DNA of 57,794 bases. Origin: Nocardia alni. Lineage in GTDB: Bacteria > Actinomycetota > Actinomycetes > Mycobacteriales > Mycobacteriaceae. The notes under the pieces were generated by a model. It ran no database searches. It was not told where the DNA came from and saw only the letters and a list, made by a program, of their open reading frames with translations. Within the stretch, counting starts at the first letter, position 1. Every line of letters begins with the position of its first letter. Location: assembly GCF_019038435.1 (NCBI RefSeq), contig NZ_JAGPOX010000053.1:1-57794 (forward strand), in the 5' to 3' direction. Position numbers and translations under genes: made by a program. Positions 9,242-18,019 of the stretch are shown here, piece after piece.

Positions 9242-9385
9242 TTCGATGGACCGATATCCCGTCGATGTATGACAGCTGGAAATTGTGACGTTCCGACATA
9301 CCGACCTGTCGGCACGCTATTCGCGACCATTGCCGATCCCGGCGAACGCGACACTCGCCCCGGTGTCCGGTGCGAAAGTTGCGGG

Positions 9386-10813
9386 ATGTGGTGGATTGCC
9401 GGGGCGTTCGCGGTGGTGTTGGGAGCGTCGGCGGATCGGTACGGATATCACCGGGACGAGATGTATTTCCTGGCGGCCGGACGGCATCCGAGCTGGGGGT
9501 ATCCGGATCAGCCGCCGCTGACGCCGATGCTGGCGCGGGGGATGGCGGCGATCGACCCGCATTCTCTTGTGCTGCTGCGGGTTCCGGCGATCGTCGCGGC
9601 GACGGTGGTGGTCGTGTGCGCGGGGCTGATGGTGCGGGAGATGGGCGGCGGGCGCGGGGCTCGGGCACTGGCGTCGGGAGCGGTGGGTTCGGCCGCGCTG
9701 TTGATGGGGGCCGGGCATACGCTCAACACGGAGGTGTTCGATCTCGCGTGCTGGTCGCTCGTCACGCTCGTGATGCTGCGAATCGTGCGGGAGACGGCCG
9801 ACTTACGGTGGTGGCTCGTGGTCGGGGTGCTGGTGGGCATCGGGCTGCAGAACAAGGCGCTGCTGATCTTTCCGGTGCTCACGCTGGTCGTGGGGCTGCT
9901 GTTGGCCGGGCCGCGAAAAGTGTTTGCCACCTGGTATTTTGCCGCGGCGATCGGGATAGCCGTGGTGATCTGGTTGCCGAATCTGTGGTGGCAGGCGCAG
10001 AACGGATGGCCGCAGGTGCAGATGGGGCGGGCCATCGCGGGCGGCTCCTCGGGCACCTCGAACACCACTCCACAGTTCATCGTGTTGCAGCTGGGGCTGA
10101 TGGGACCGTTGTCGGCGCCGCTGTGGGGGTTCGGGGTGTGGCGGCTGTGGCGCGAACCTCGCTACCGCGGGTTCGCGGTGAGCTATGTCCTGTTGTTCGT
10201 GGTGTATCTGGTGACCGTCGCGAAGGCGTATTACCTCGGTAGCATGTATCCGATCCTGGTGGCCGCCGGTGCGATTCCGGTCGCCCGCTGGCTGAGCGAG
10301 CATCGGCGCTGGTGGGCGGCGGTGGGCTCGGCGCTGGTGGTGAACGCCGTCATCTCGGCGCTGTTGTTCCTGCCCGTTCTGCCTGTCGCCGCGCAGCGAG
10401 GCAGGGTCCTGCGGGCGATCAATCCCGACGCGGTCGAGACCATCGCCTGGCCCACCTATATTCGTCAAATAGCCGACGCCCGTGCGCGATTCGCGCCGCG
10501 GGCCCAGCTGTTCACCGACAACTACGGCGAGGCCGCCGCCATCGAACGCTTCGGCGGCCCCTACCGCCTGCCTACCCCGTACAGCGGCCACAATTCGTAT
10601 TGGTGGTGGGGGCAGCCCCCGGGCTCCGTGCCGGTGCTCACCGTGGGGGTCCAAACCTCGCAACTGCGCAGGATGTGCACCACCGTCACACCGGCGGGAC
10701 GGCTGGACAACGGCTCGGGCCTGCGCAACGGTGAACAACACGCGCCCTTGTTCGTCTGCGTGCCGCGCTACTCGTGGTCGACCCTGTGGCCGCACCTCGA
10801 ACATCTGGCGTAA
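9386..10813 (+). CDS. PMT/ArnT-type membrane glycosyltransferase (GT39/GT83)
   Basis: 475-aa integral membrane glycosyltransferase using a polyprenyl-phosphate sugar on the outer face of the membrane. The first loop has the catalytic pair in DRYGYHRDEMYFLAAG near residues 17-32, followed by GYPDQPPLTP, the usual signature of the PMT_2 clan. About ten membrane helices follow up to residue 340, then a soluble C-terminal domain with DNYGEAAAIERF and GHNSYWWWG, again typical. The frame is open from 9269, giving 39 more residues; ATG 9386 is preferred because it begins at the first membrane helix, but no strong ribosome-binding site supports either. Acceptor and sugar are unknown. Confidence 0.8.
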   Translation: MWWIAGAFAVVLGASADRYGYHRDEMYFLAAGRHPSWGYPDQPPLTPMLARGMAAIDPHSLVLLRVPAIVAATVVVVCAGLMVREMGGGRGARALASGAVGSAALLMGAGHTLNTEVFDLACWSLVTLVMLRIVRETADLRWWLVVGVLVGIGLQNKALLIFPVLTLVVGLLLAGPRKVFATWYFAAAIGIAVVIWLPNLWWQAQNGWPQVQMGRAIAGGSSGTSNTTPQFIVLQLGLMGPLSAPLWGFGVWRLWREPRYRGFAVSYVLLFVVYLVTVAKAYYLGSMYPILVAAGAIPVARWLSEHRRWWAAVGSALVVNAVISALLFLPVLPVAAQRGRVLRAINPDAVETIAWPTYIRQIADARARFAPRAQLFTDNYGEAAAIERFGGPYRLPTPYSGHNSYWWWGQPPGSVPVLTVGVQTSQLRRMCTTVTPAGRLDNGSGLRNGEQHAPLFVCVPRYSWSTLWPHLEHLA

Positions 10814-10900
10814 CAGCGGTCCGGATGCGGTGGCGGCTGCGAATCACAGGTGTGCGCGCCCCGACGCAGATCACAGTCTTGCACCTGCGGTCGACGCAGT

Positions 10901-10939
10901 TCTTACTCCGAAGTAAGATAGGCTTACTCGAAAGTAAGA
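10901..10939. promoter_or_regulatory. Two operator palindromes 21 bp apart before fadE24
   Basis: TCTTACTCCGAAGTAAGA (10901-10918) and GCTTACTCGAAAGTAAGA (10922-10939) are near-identical 18-bp palindromes with TTACT/AGTAA arms and 4-base spacers. Their starts are 21 bp apart, two helical turns, so two regulator dimers would bind on the same face. They end 50 bp before the fadE24 start. This looks like a TetR-type operator; no regulator gene lies next to it. Confidence 0.7.
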
Positions 10940-10988
10940 AAGCTGGGGACGACCCGATCGCCCACACCCACCGAAAAGACTGGTGATT

Positions 10989-12374
10989 ATGAGCACTCGA
11001 GACACCGCAACGACGCGACGTCCGGATTCCGCCGTCGGCCTGAACCCGGTCAAGCGCGACTGGATGGGCGCGGCCATGCGGGTCATGTCGACCATCACCG
11101 GCTCGGAACTGGCCGAGAAGTATAATCTGCGCAAGCCCATCGATCGCATCACGTACGAGGGCACCAAGACCGGTTTCCGCACCCTGGGCGCCGCGACTCG
11201 CGCGTTCGCCAAGGTGTCCGGCGGTGGCAAGCCCAAGCGGCTGCCCGCCAACGAGTCACGCACCAAGGATTACTTCGATCTGACGCCGTCGGACGAGCAG
11301 CGGATGATCGTGGAGACCGTGCGCGATTTCGCCGCGGAGATCCTGCGTCCGGCCGCGTACGAGGCCGACAGCGCCGCGAAGGCGCCGCGCGATCTGCTCG
11401 AGCGGGCCGCCGAGCTGGGCATCACCCTGATCAATGTGCCCGAGGAGCTCGAGGGCGCGGCCACCGAGCGCGGCGCGGTCACCAACTCCCTCGTCGCCGA
11501 GGCGCTCGCGCACGGTGATATGGGGCTGGCGCTGCCGATCCTGGCGCCCTCGGGTGTGGCGGTCGCGCTGTCGCAGTGGGGTACCGACGCGCAGCAGAAG
11601 ACCTATCTGGGCGCGTTCACCGGCGAGAACGTACCGCAGGCCTCGGTGGTCATCAGCGAGCCGCGCGCCCTGTTCGACCCGTTCGCGTTGCGGACCAAGG
11701 CGACTCGCTCGCCCAGCGGCTACCGCCTCGACGGCGTCAAGAGCCTCGTCCCGGCCGCCGGTGACGCCGAGCTGTTCGTGGTCGGCGCCGAACTCGACGG
11801 CCGCCCGGCGCTTTTCATCGTCGAATCCGATACTCCCGGTCTGGCGGTCGAGGCGGATCCGAGCATGGGCCTGCGCGCCGCGGGCCTGGGCAGGCTGATT
11901 CTGGACAACGTCGCGGTGACAACCGAGGCCCTTCTGGGAGAGGGTGATTCGGCGCAGCACGCGCAGGACTACGCCGACGCGGTGCGCCTGGCCCGCCTGG
12001 GCTGGGCCTCGCTCGCGGTCGGCACCGGGCAGGCCGTGCTGGACTACGTGATCCCGTACGTGAACGAGCGTGAGGCATTCGGTGAGCCGATCTCGCATCG
12101 TCAGGCGGTCGCGTTCATGGTCGCCAATATCGCGATCGAGCTGGACGGCATGCGCCTGGTGACGCTGCGCGGCGCCGCCCGCGCCGAGCAGGGCCTGTCG
12201 TTCGCCCGGGAGGCGGCGCTGGCCAGGAAGCTGGCCACCGACAAGGGCATGCAGATCGGCCTGGACGGGGTGCAGCTGCTGGGCGGGCACGGATTCACCA
12301 AGGAACACCCGGTCGAGCGCTGGTACCGCGACCTGCGGGCCATCGGAATCGCCGAGGGCGTGGTGCTGGTGTAG
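10989..12374 (+). CDS. fadE24: Acyl-CoA dehydrogenase, FadE24-like
   Basis: FAD-dependent acyl-CoA dehydrogenase, 461 aa, first oxidative step of beta-oxidation. It has a long N-terminal extension (residues 1-90) before the usual N-terminal helical domain (FDLTPSDEQRMIVETVRDFAAEI), then the beta-domain and the C-terminal helical bundle (GQAVLDYVIPYVNEREAFGEPISHRQAVAFMVA...QLLGGHGFTKEHPVERWYRD). Length and the following FadE23-like gene match the M. tuberculosis Rv3139-Rv3140 pair. A GTG six bases upstream is in frame; the ATG is chosen. The catalytic base expected in the C-terminal domain is not at the standard Glu position I can point to with certainty, as in other atypical mycobacterial FadEs. 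Two palindromic operators precede it. Confidence 0.88.
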   Translation: MSTRDTATTRRPDSAVGLNPVKRDWMGAAMRVMSTITGSELAEKYNLRKPIDRITYEGTKTGFRTLGAATRAFAKVSGGGKPKRLPANESRTKDYFDLTPSDEQRMIVETVRDFAAEILRPAAYEADSAAKAPRDLLERAAELGITLINVPEELEGAATERGAVTNSLVAEALAHGDMGLALPILAPSGVAVALSQWGTDAQQKTYLGAFTGENVPQASVVISEPRALFDPFALRTKATRSPSGYRLDGVKSLVPAAGDAELFVVGAELDGRPALFIVESDTPGLAVEADPSMGLRAAGLGRLILDNVAVTTEALLGEGDSAQHAQDYADAVRLARLGWASLAVGTGQAVLDYVIPYVNEREAFGEPISHRQAVAFMVANIAIELDGMRLVTLRGAARAEQGLSFAREAALARKLATDKGMQIGLDGVQLLGGHGFTKEHPVERWYRDLRAIGIAEGVVLV

Positions 12375-12430
12375 GGCGCTCGCCCACTCCGGAACCCAAC
12401 GCCCCCAAGACCTTCGACGGAGCCAATCCC

Positions 12431-13666
12431 ATGATCAATCTCGAACTCCCCAAGAAGCTGCGGTTCAGCGCCAATCAGGCCCATCAGGTCGCCGCGCAGA
12501 TCTTCCGCCCGATCTCCCGTAAATACGATCTGGCCGAACACGATTACCCGGTCGAGCTGGACACCATGTCCGCCATGGTGGAGGGCCTGGCCGATTCGGG
12601 CACCCAGGACATCTCCGGCGCCACGGGCGGGCGCAAGGCCGAGGGCGAGGGTGACGCGGATCCCCACGCCACCGAACTGCTCGGAAACTCCAACGGCGGC
12701 AATATGTCCGCGTTGCTCAACGCCCTCGAGACCTCCTGGGGCGATGTCGGCCTGATGCTCTCGATCCCCTACCAGGGCTTGGGCAACGCCGCCATCGCCG
12801 CGGTGGCCACCGACGAGCAGCTCGACCGGTTCGGCAAGGTGTGGGCCGCGATGGCCATCACCGAACCCTCCTTCGGCTCCGATTCCGCGGCGGTCAGCAC
12901 CACCGCGGTGCTCGACGGCGACGAGTGGGTGCTCAACGGCACCAAGATCTTCGTCACCGCGGGCTCTCGCGCCACCCATATCGTGGTGTGGGCCTCGGTC
13001 GACCGATCCAAGGGCCGCGCCGCCATCAAGTCGTTCGTGGTGCCGCGAGATGCCAAGGGTCTCAGCGTCGCCCGGCTCGAGCACAAGCTCGGCATCAAGG
13101 CCTCCGATACCGCCGAGCTGCGGCTCGAGGACTGCCGGATTCCGAAGGACAACATCCTGGGCAGCCCGGAAGTCAACGTGGAGAAGGGTTTCGCGGGGGT
13201 CATGCAGACCTTCGACAACACCCGTCCGCTGGTAGCCGCGATGGCCATCGGCGTCGGCCGCGCCGCGCTCGAGGAACTGCGGGCCGTACTCACCGACGCC
13301 GGCGTGGAGATCTCCTACGACATCCCCGCGATGAACCAGCCCGCCGCGGCCGCGGAATTCCTTCGGATGGAGGCGGATTGGGAGGCCGCCTACCTGCTCG
13401 CGCTGCGGGCCGGATGGATGGCCGACAACAAGAAGCCGAACAGCCTCGAAGCGTCCATGTCCAAGGCCAAGGCGGGCCGCATGGGTACCGACGTCACCCT
13501 CAAGGCTGTCGAATTGGCCGGGGCCCTGGGCTATTCGCAGCGCACCCTGCTGGAGAAGTGGGGCCGCGACAGCAAGATCCTGGACATCTTCGAAGGCACC
13601 CAGCAGATCCAGCAGCTCATCGTCGCACGCCGGGTGCTGAACCTGACCAGCGACAAGTTGAAATAG
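12431..13666 (+). CDS. fadE23: Acyl-CoA dehydrogenase, FadE23-like
   Basis: FAD-dependent acyl-CoA dehydrogenase, 411 aa. The FAD/substrate beta-domain is clear (AMAITEPSFGSDSAAVSTTAV near 140, ILNGTKIFVTAG-type segment near 165-175, KLGIKASDTAEL near 218) and the C-terminal helices end in the signature GYSQRTLLEKWGRDSKILDIFEGTQQIQQLIVARRVL. It lies 56 bp behind the FadE24-like gene, with GGAG before the ATG. The order and sizes match M. tuberculosis fadE24-fadE23; there such paired FadE proteins often form heterotetramers, which is an inference for this pair. Probably co-transcribed from the promoter with the double palindrome. Confidence 0.9.
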   Translation: MINLELPKKLRFSANQAHQVAAQIFRPISRKYDLAEHDYPVELDTMSAMVEGLADSGTQDISGATGGRKAEGEGDADPHATELLGNSNGGNMSALLNALETSWGDVGLMLSIPYQGLGNAAIAAVATDEQLDRFGKVWAAMAITEPSFGSDSAAVSTTAVLDGDEWVLNGTKIFVTAGSRATHIVVWASVDRSKGRAAIKSFVVPRDAKGLSVARLEHKLGIKASDTAELRLEDCRIPKDNILGSPEVNVEKGFAGVMQTFDNTRPLVAAMAIGVGRAALEELRAVLTDAGVEISYDIPAMNQPAAAAEFLRMEADWEAAYLLALRAGWMADNKKPNSLEASMSKAKAGRMGTDVTLKAVELAGALGYSQRTLLEKWGRDSKILDIFEGTQQIQQLIVARRVLNLTSDKLK

Positions 13667-13672
13667 GAAGGG

Positions 13673-13703
13673 GGAGACCGGTGCGAGTCGCGCGCCGGTC
13701 TCC
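13673..13703 (+). terminator. Terminator hairpin after fadE23
   Basis: GGAGACCGG (13673-13681) and CCGGTCTCC (13695-13703) form a perfect 9-bp stem with a 13-base loop, 6 bp beyond the fadE23 stop. No T-run follows. It lies between convergent genes (the chorismatase gene ends at 13747) and may serve both. Confidence 0.6.
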
Positions 13704-13746
13704 TCGTTCCGGGGGCGCGGCTAAGGCCGGTGCTCCGATGATGCGC

Positions 13747-14769
13747 TCATTGGCACACCGCCTCGATCTCCACCAGCTGCTCCGCGCGGCATACGCCGAC
13801 ATTGAAGTAGGCGATCTCGGAATAGGCCGGGAGTATCCGCGAGCAGATGTCGCGGACGACGGGCACGTTCTCGCGGTCGCGCACATAGACCTTGACCTGG
13901 TCGAGATTCCGTACGACGAACCCGTCGCAGCCCAGCCCGTACCGGCTCAGGTTGTAGCCTCCGATGAGCGCGGCGATATTGTCCAGGGCCTCGACGGTCT
14001 GCCGTTCGACGTCGTCCAGGTCCGGAGTGTCACCGCCCAGGGAGCTCGCCGCCCCCGAAATGAACAGACTTCCGGTCCCGTGCTGCTTGAGATATGTCGC
14101 CCGGGTGCAGCTCGGGGGCGGCCCGTATCCGGCCCGGCCCTCGCACCCCGGGATCTGCGGTGGATTCTCCAGATGGACGGTCCGGCCCGGTTTCGTGGCG
14201 ATGAAACAGAGGTCGACGCCGGGGCTGAGCGTGCCGATCACGGTCGCGGCCGGCATCGGCTGGAACTGCTGCTCCCAGGCCGCGAACGCATCGGCCCGAC
14301 CGGCGCGGAAGTCCCGGTAGGTCTGCGCCCGCTTGGCGTCGTGGACGGTGGTGCCGCCGATGAGGTTCCACATCCGGACCAGATCGGTATATCCGTGTAC
14401 CCAGGCGAATCGCATGGCGGTCTCGTACAGCTCGCGCACCCCCTCCCGGGACACGCTTCGCGGCCGGAGGCGCACGGCGTAGAACAGATACTCGCCGTCC
14501 TCGGCGAAGACGGCGTCCCCGGCCATCCCGCTGCGCACCGGCAGGGTGGTCCGCCAAATCTCTTCGGCGACAAGGTCTATCCCGCTCGCCATATGGGTGG
14601 TCAGATGCGGCGCGCCGTCGACGAGATCGGGCGGCGCCGGTGCGATGGCAAAGCTGATGCGCCCCAGGATATTCCCGTGCGCCCCACTGGCCGACTCCGA
14701 ATGTACGACGCCAGGAACCAATTCGGACCACAGGCCTCGTACGCAGCCCCCGAGCTGCTGGTTGTTCAT
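13747..14769 (-). CDS. FkbO/Hyg5-family chorismatase
   Basis: 340-aa protein of the chorismatase family, which hydrolyses chorismate with loss of pyruvate to a dihydroxycyclohexadiene carboxylate (FkbO, RapK) or to 3- or 4-hydroxybenzoate (Hyg5, XanB2 and relatives). Length fits (about 340). Family features are HGTGSLFISGAASSLGGDT near residues 235-253, DDVERQTVEALDNIAALI near 257-274, LDQVKVYVRDRENVPVVRDICSR near 293-315 and the C-terminal FNVGVCRAEQLVEIEAV, where the Glu of LVEIE is the conserved catalytic region. Which product type it makes cannot be decided by eye. AGGAAG precedes the ATG. No polyketide or other biosynthetic genes lie nearby, so it is an orphan. A perfect 14-bp palindrome lies 88 bp upstream. 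Confidence 0.8.
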   Translation of the reverse strand: MNNQQLGGCVRGLWSELVPGVVHSESASGAHGNILGRISFAIAPAPPDLVDGAPHLTTHMASGIDLVAEEIWRTTLPVRSGMAGDAVFAEDGEYLFYAVRLRPRSVSREGVRELYETAMRFAWVHGYTDLVRMWNLIGGTTVHDAKRAQTYRDFRAGRADAFAAWEQQFQPMPAATVIGTLSPGVDLCFIATKPGRTVHLENPPQIPGCEGRAGYGPPPSCTRATYLKQHGTGSLFISGAASSLGGDTPDLDDVERQTVEALDNIAALIGGYNLSRYGLGCDGFVVRNLDQVKVYVRDRENVPVVRDICSRILPAYSEIAYFNVGVCRAEQLVEIEAVCQ

Positions 14770-14856
14770 GACTTCCTGTCCCGGATAGCTCCTCGGGAAT
14801 ATGACGCCGGGAAGCGTAACATGACGCCATTTGGTGTGACGTTAATCCAGTGTTAA

Positions 14857-14870
14857 TTACCCCGGGGTAA
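14857..14870. promoter_or_regulatory. Perfect palindrome before the chorismatase gene
   Basis: TTACCCCGGGGTAA is a perfect 14-bp inverted repeat without a spacer. It lies in the 105-bp gap between hisN (ending at 14875) and the leftward chorismatase gene. The rest of the gap is unusually AT-rich and holds a repeated GTTAAT and a repeated ATGACGCC. The lack of a loop argues for an operator rather than a terminator. Confidence 0.5.
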
Positions 14871-14874
14871 CAAT

Positions 14875-15660
14875 TTATGGCCGCAGGTGTGACAGGACCG
14901 GCTCATGCAGCAGGGCGTTGGTTGCCACGGCGCTGCCGGAATGGGGGCCGGGGGCGCCGTCCAGGGCGGTGAAGGCGCCGCCTGCCTCGCGGACCAGGAT
15001 GTCCAGGGGGGCGAGATCCCAGAGGGAGACCTCGGGTTCGGTGGCGATGTCGACCGCGCCCTCGGCGACGAGGCAGTAACTGTAGAAGTCGCCGTAACCC
15101 CTGGTGCGCCAGACGGTGTCGGTGAGGGCGACGAGTTGGTCGCGCAGGCCGCGGTCGCGCCAGCCGGACAGGCTGGAGATGGACAGGCTGGCGGAGTCCA
15201 GTTCGGAGACCGCGGATACCGAGATCTGCTGGGGTTCAGCGTATTCCGCGCGCATCCAGGCGCCCGAGCCGGACGCGGCCCACCAGCGGCGGGACAGCGC
15301 GGGTGCGCTGACCACGCCGACCACCGGCACGCCGTCCTCGAGCAGGGCGATCAGCGTCGCCCAGATCGGCACGCCGCGCACGAAGTTCTTGGTGCCGTCG
15401 ATCGGGTCGATCACCCACTGGCGGCCGGTGAGTTCGACGCTCCCGCCGAACTCCTCACCCAGCACCGCATCCGACGGATGATGGCGCCCGAGCGTTGCCC
15501 GGAGCGCCTTCTCCACCGCCAGATCGGCATCGGACACCGGCGTCAGATCGGGCTTGCTGTCCACCCTGAGATCCAGCGCGCCGAACCGGGCGCGGGTGAT
15601 GCCGTCGGCCTCGTCGGCCAGGCGCAGAGCGAGATCCAGATCGGCGGTGTAGTCGGTCAC
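14875..15660 (-). CDS. hisN: Histidinol-phosphatase, inositol-monophosphatase fold
   Basis: 261-aa Mg-dependent phosphatase of the IMPase family. Motif 1 is WVIDPIDGTKNFVRG near residue 84-98, with the upstream GEEFGG supplying the metal-binding Glu, and motif 2 is WDLAPLDILVREAGG near 218-232. In actinobacteria this branch, next to translation genes in M. tuberculosis (Rv3137, about 260 aa), is the histidinol-phosphate phosphatase of histidine synthesis. The frame runs open to 15795, but the GTG at 15660 gives the family length and avoids an Arg-rich non-family extension. Inositol phosphatase activity is the alternative. Confidence 0.87.
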   Translation of the reverse strand: MTDYTADLDLALRLADEADGITRARFGALDLRVDSKPDLTPVSDADLAVEKALRATLGRHHPSDAVLGEEFGGSVELTGRQWVIDPIDGTKNFVRGVPIWATLIALLEDGVPVVGVVSAPALSRRWWAASGSGAWMRAEYAEPQQISVSAVSELDSASLSISSLSGWRDRGLRDQLVALTDTVWRTRGYGDFYSYCLVAEGAVDIATEPEVSLWDLAPLDILVREAGGAFTALDGAPGPHSGSAVATNALLHEPVLSHLRP

Positions 15661-15739
15661 TGGTCCGAGAATACCGTCGGCGGCCACGGCCCGGATTCGC
15701 AGCCGGGTGCGGTTGCGTGATATTCGCCGTGGTAGGCGG

Positions 15740-16549
15740 TCAGCTCTGCGGGAAGCTCCAGACCGCGGGCCAGTCCTTCCCACGGAAGGCCGCATCGATG
15801 CCGCCGTCGCAGAAGATCACCGAACCGACGAAGAACGACGCGGACTCCGACAGCAGGAACGACACCAACTCGGCGATCTCCTCCGGCCGGCCGGGACGGC
15901 CGATCGGGGTCGCGGCGAGAAATCCCTTCATTCCCTCGCCGGTCAGCGCGTCCGTGGTGCCCGCCTGTGTCATCGGGGTGTCGATGAGTCCGGGTGCGAT
16001 GGCGTTGAGACGCACTCCCTCGGCGATGAACTCCGCGGATTTGGTCCGTGCGTACCAGGCCAGTGCGGCCTTGGTGGCCGGGTACGCCTGGATCGCGCCC
16101 CACTCGGCGAAGGAGTCGGCGATCTCGCGGGCGCGCGACTCCTCGCCGGCCAGGCATGCCTCGGCCAGCTCGACCGGCCAATTCGGTTGCGTCGTCGTGG
16201 AATTGGAGGACACCAGGACGACCGAGGCGGATGCGGAATTGCGCAGCAGCGGCCGCACGCCCTCCAGGACGGTGATGGCGCCGAAGTAGTTGACCGACAC
16301 CAGCAGCGCACCGGGCCGTCCGGCGGCCGCCGCCAACCCGGCGAAGGGCAGGAATCCATCGAGCGTGCCCTCGCACAGGCGGCCGATCTCGTCGATCGCG
16401 TGGGTACGTCCCTCGGCGGTGCTCAGATCGGCGGTGACCTCGGCCCCGCGCAGATCCACGCCGATCACCGTGTGCCCGGCCTTGCGCAGCTGTTCGGTCA
16501 CGGCCGCGCCGATCCCCGACGCGCTCCCGGTCACTGCGATGGTTCCCAT
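15740..16549 (-). CDS. Short-chain dehydrogenase/reductase
   Basis: 269-aa classical SDR. The cofactor motif TGSASGIG lies at residues 7-14, a downstream D-L-R favours NAD(H), the catalytic Ser is in VLVSSNSTT near 115 and the YxxxK pair in YPATKAALAW near 157-161. The C-terminal PGLIDTPMT and GSVIFCDGG blocks are typical. The insert between the Ser and Tyr motifs (ELAEACLAGEESRAREIADSF) is longer than in most SDRs and resembles 3-alpha-hydroxysteroid dehydrogenase-like members. AGGAGG lies eight bases before the ATG. Substrate unknown. Confidence 0.88.
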   Translation of the reverse strand: MGTIAVTGSASGIGAAVTEQLRKAGHTVIGVDLRGAEVTADLSTAEGRTHAIDEIGRLCEGTLDGFLPFAGLAAAAGRPGALLVSVNYFGAITVLEGVRPLLRNSASASVVLVSSNSTTTQPNWPVELAEACLAGEESRAREIADSFAEWGAIQAYPATKAALAWYARTKSAEFIAEGVRLNAIAPGLIDTPMTQAGTTDALTGEGMKGFLAATPIGRPGRPEEIAELVSFLLSESASFFVGSVIFCDGGIDAAFRGKDWPAVWSFPQS

Positions 16550-16758
16550 ACATGCCTCCTCGTTGACGACAAACCCTCCCTACCACCCAACCGAGCCCGG
16601 GAGCCCCGATTGCCGCACAGTCCCACTGACTGAAACCACACCTCGACGCGGAACCGGGCGCCCGCCGCGATTCGTTCCCGCCCCGGTCGAGGGTCTTCGG
16701 TTCGGGCTACGGGCCTGGTGTTTCATGGCGCAGCTCCGGCCCGGTAGATTGGGACATC

Positions 16759-17874
16759 GTGCATCCTGACGTCACCGCCGACCTCGCCGAACTCGACACG
16801 ACCCTGAAGACCGTCGAGTCGGTGCTGGACATAGAGGAGTTGCGCCGCCGTATCGATGAGCTGGAGCACCAGGCGGCCGATCCGGACCTGTGGAACGACC
16901 AGGAGCATGCGCAGCAGGTCACCAGCGAGCTTTCGCACGCTCAGGGTGAGTTGCGCCGCGTCAGCGACCTGCGTCAGCGCCTGGACGATCTACCGGTGCT
17001 GTACGAGCTGGCCGAGGGCGAGGAGGGCGAGGCCGCCAAGTCCGCCTTGGCCGACGCCGACTCCGAGCGCGCCGCCCTGCACGCCGACGTCGAGGCGATG
17101 GAGGTGCGCACGCTGCTGTCGGGTGAGTACGACAAGCGCGAGGCGCTGGTCAACATCCGTTCCGGCGCAGGCGGTGTGGACGCGGCGGACTGGGCGCAGA
17201 TGCTCATGCGCATGTATGTGCGCTGGGCCGAGCGGCACAAGTACCCGGTGGAGATCTACGACACCTCCTACGCCGAGGAGGCGGGCATCAAGAGCGCCAC
17301 CTTCGCGGTCAAGGCGCCCTACGCCTACGGCACGCTGTCGGTGGAGATGGGCACGCATCGGCTGGTGCGGATCAGCCCGTTCGACAACCAGGGCCGCCGC
17401 CAGACCTCCTTCGCCGAGGTCGAGGTGCTGCCCGTGGTGGAAACCACGGACCACATCGAAATCCCTGAGGGCGATATCCGCGTCGACGTGTACCGCTCCT
17501 CGGGCCCCGGTGGCCAGAGCGTCAACACCACCGACTCCGCCGTGCGCATCACCCACATCCCCACCAATATCGTGGTGACCTGTCAGAACGAGAAATCGCA
17601 GCTGCAGAACAAGATCTCGGCGATGCGCGTGCTGCAGGCCAAGCTGCTCGAGCGCAAGCGGCAGGAGGAGCGCGCGCAGATGGACGCGCTCAAGACCACC
17701 GAGGGCGCGTCCTGGGGCAACCAGATGCGCTCGTACGTGTTGCACCCGTATCAGATGGTGAAGGATCTGCGCACCAACTACGAGGTGAACAATCCGACGT
17801 CCGTGCTGGACGGTGATATCGACGGATTCATCGAAGAGGGAATCCGCTGGCGCATGCGCCAGGACGCCGAGTAA
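16759..17874 (+). CDS. prfB: Peptide chain release factor 2
   Basis: RF2, 371 aa, recognises UGA and UAA and triggers peptide release. The stop-recognition tripeptide SPF is visible in VRISPFDNQGRRQTSF near residues 208-223, and the peptidyl-transferase motif GGQ in SSGPGGQSVNTTDSA near 248-262. Starts at GTG. The gene is a single uninterrupted frame, so the programmed +1 frameshift known from E. coli is absent, as usual in actinobacteria. It heads the conserved run prfB - mscS - small membrane protein - ftsE - ftsX. Confidence 0.97.
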   Translation: MHPDVTADLAELDTTLKTVESVLDIEELRRRIDELEHQAADPDLWNDQEHAQQVTSELSHAQGELRRVSDLRQRLDDLPVLYELAEGEEGEAAKSALADADSERAALHADVEAMEVRTLLSGEYDKREALVNIRSGAGGVDAADWAQMLMRMYVRWAERHKYPVEIYDTSYAEEAGIKSATFAVKAPYAYGTLSVEMGTHRLVRISPFDNQGRRQTSFAEVEVLPVVETTDHIEIPEGDIRVDVYRSSGPGGQSVNTTDSAVRITHIPTNIVVTCQNEKSQLQNKISAMRVLQAKLLERKRQEERAQMDALKTTEGASWGNQMRSYVLHPYQMVKDLRTNYEVNNPTSVLDGDIDGFIEEGIRWRMRQDAE

Positions 17875-18019
17875 TCAGCAGGATGCGCTGAACGCCAATC
17901 ACGACGCAATCACGACGTTTCGGTCGACGCGGGCTCCGTAGTAGCCTGGTGGCCGTGTGCGCGGGTGGAAGCAAGGTAGGCCGAATCGGTGTCCGCTCCC
18001 TGTCCAGGGAGATCCAGGC

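Noticed and set aside
12841..14856. Rightward frame of 671 codons over fadE23 and the chorismatase
   Set aside because: Low-complexity Arg/Gly/Ala translation opposite or out of frame with recognised genes.
16759..17874. Programmed frameshift in prfB
   Set aside because: The gene is one open frame with no internal UGA near the start, normal for actinobacteria.
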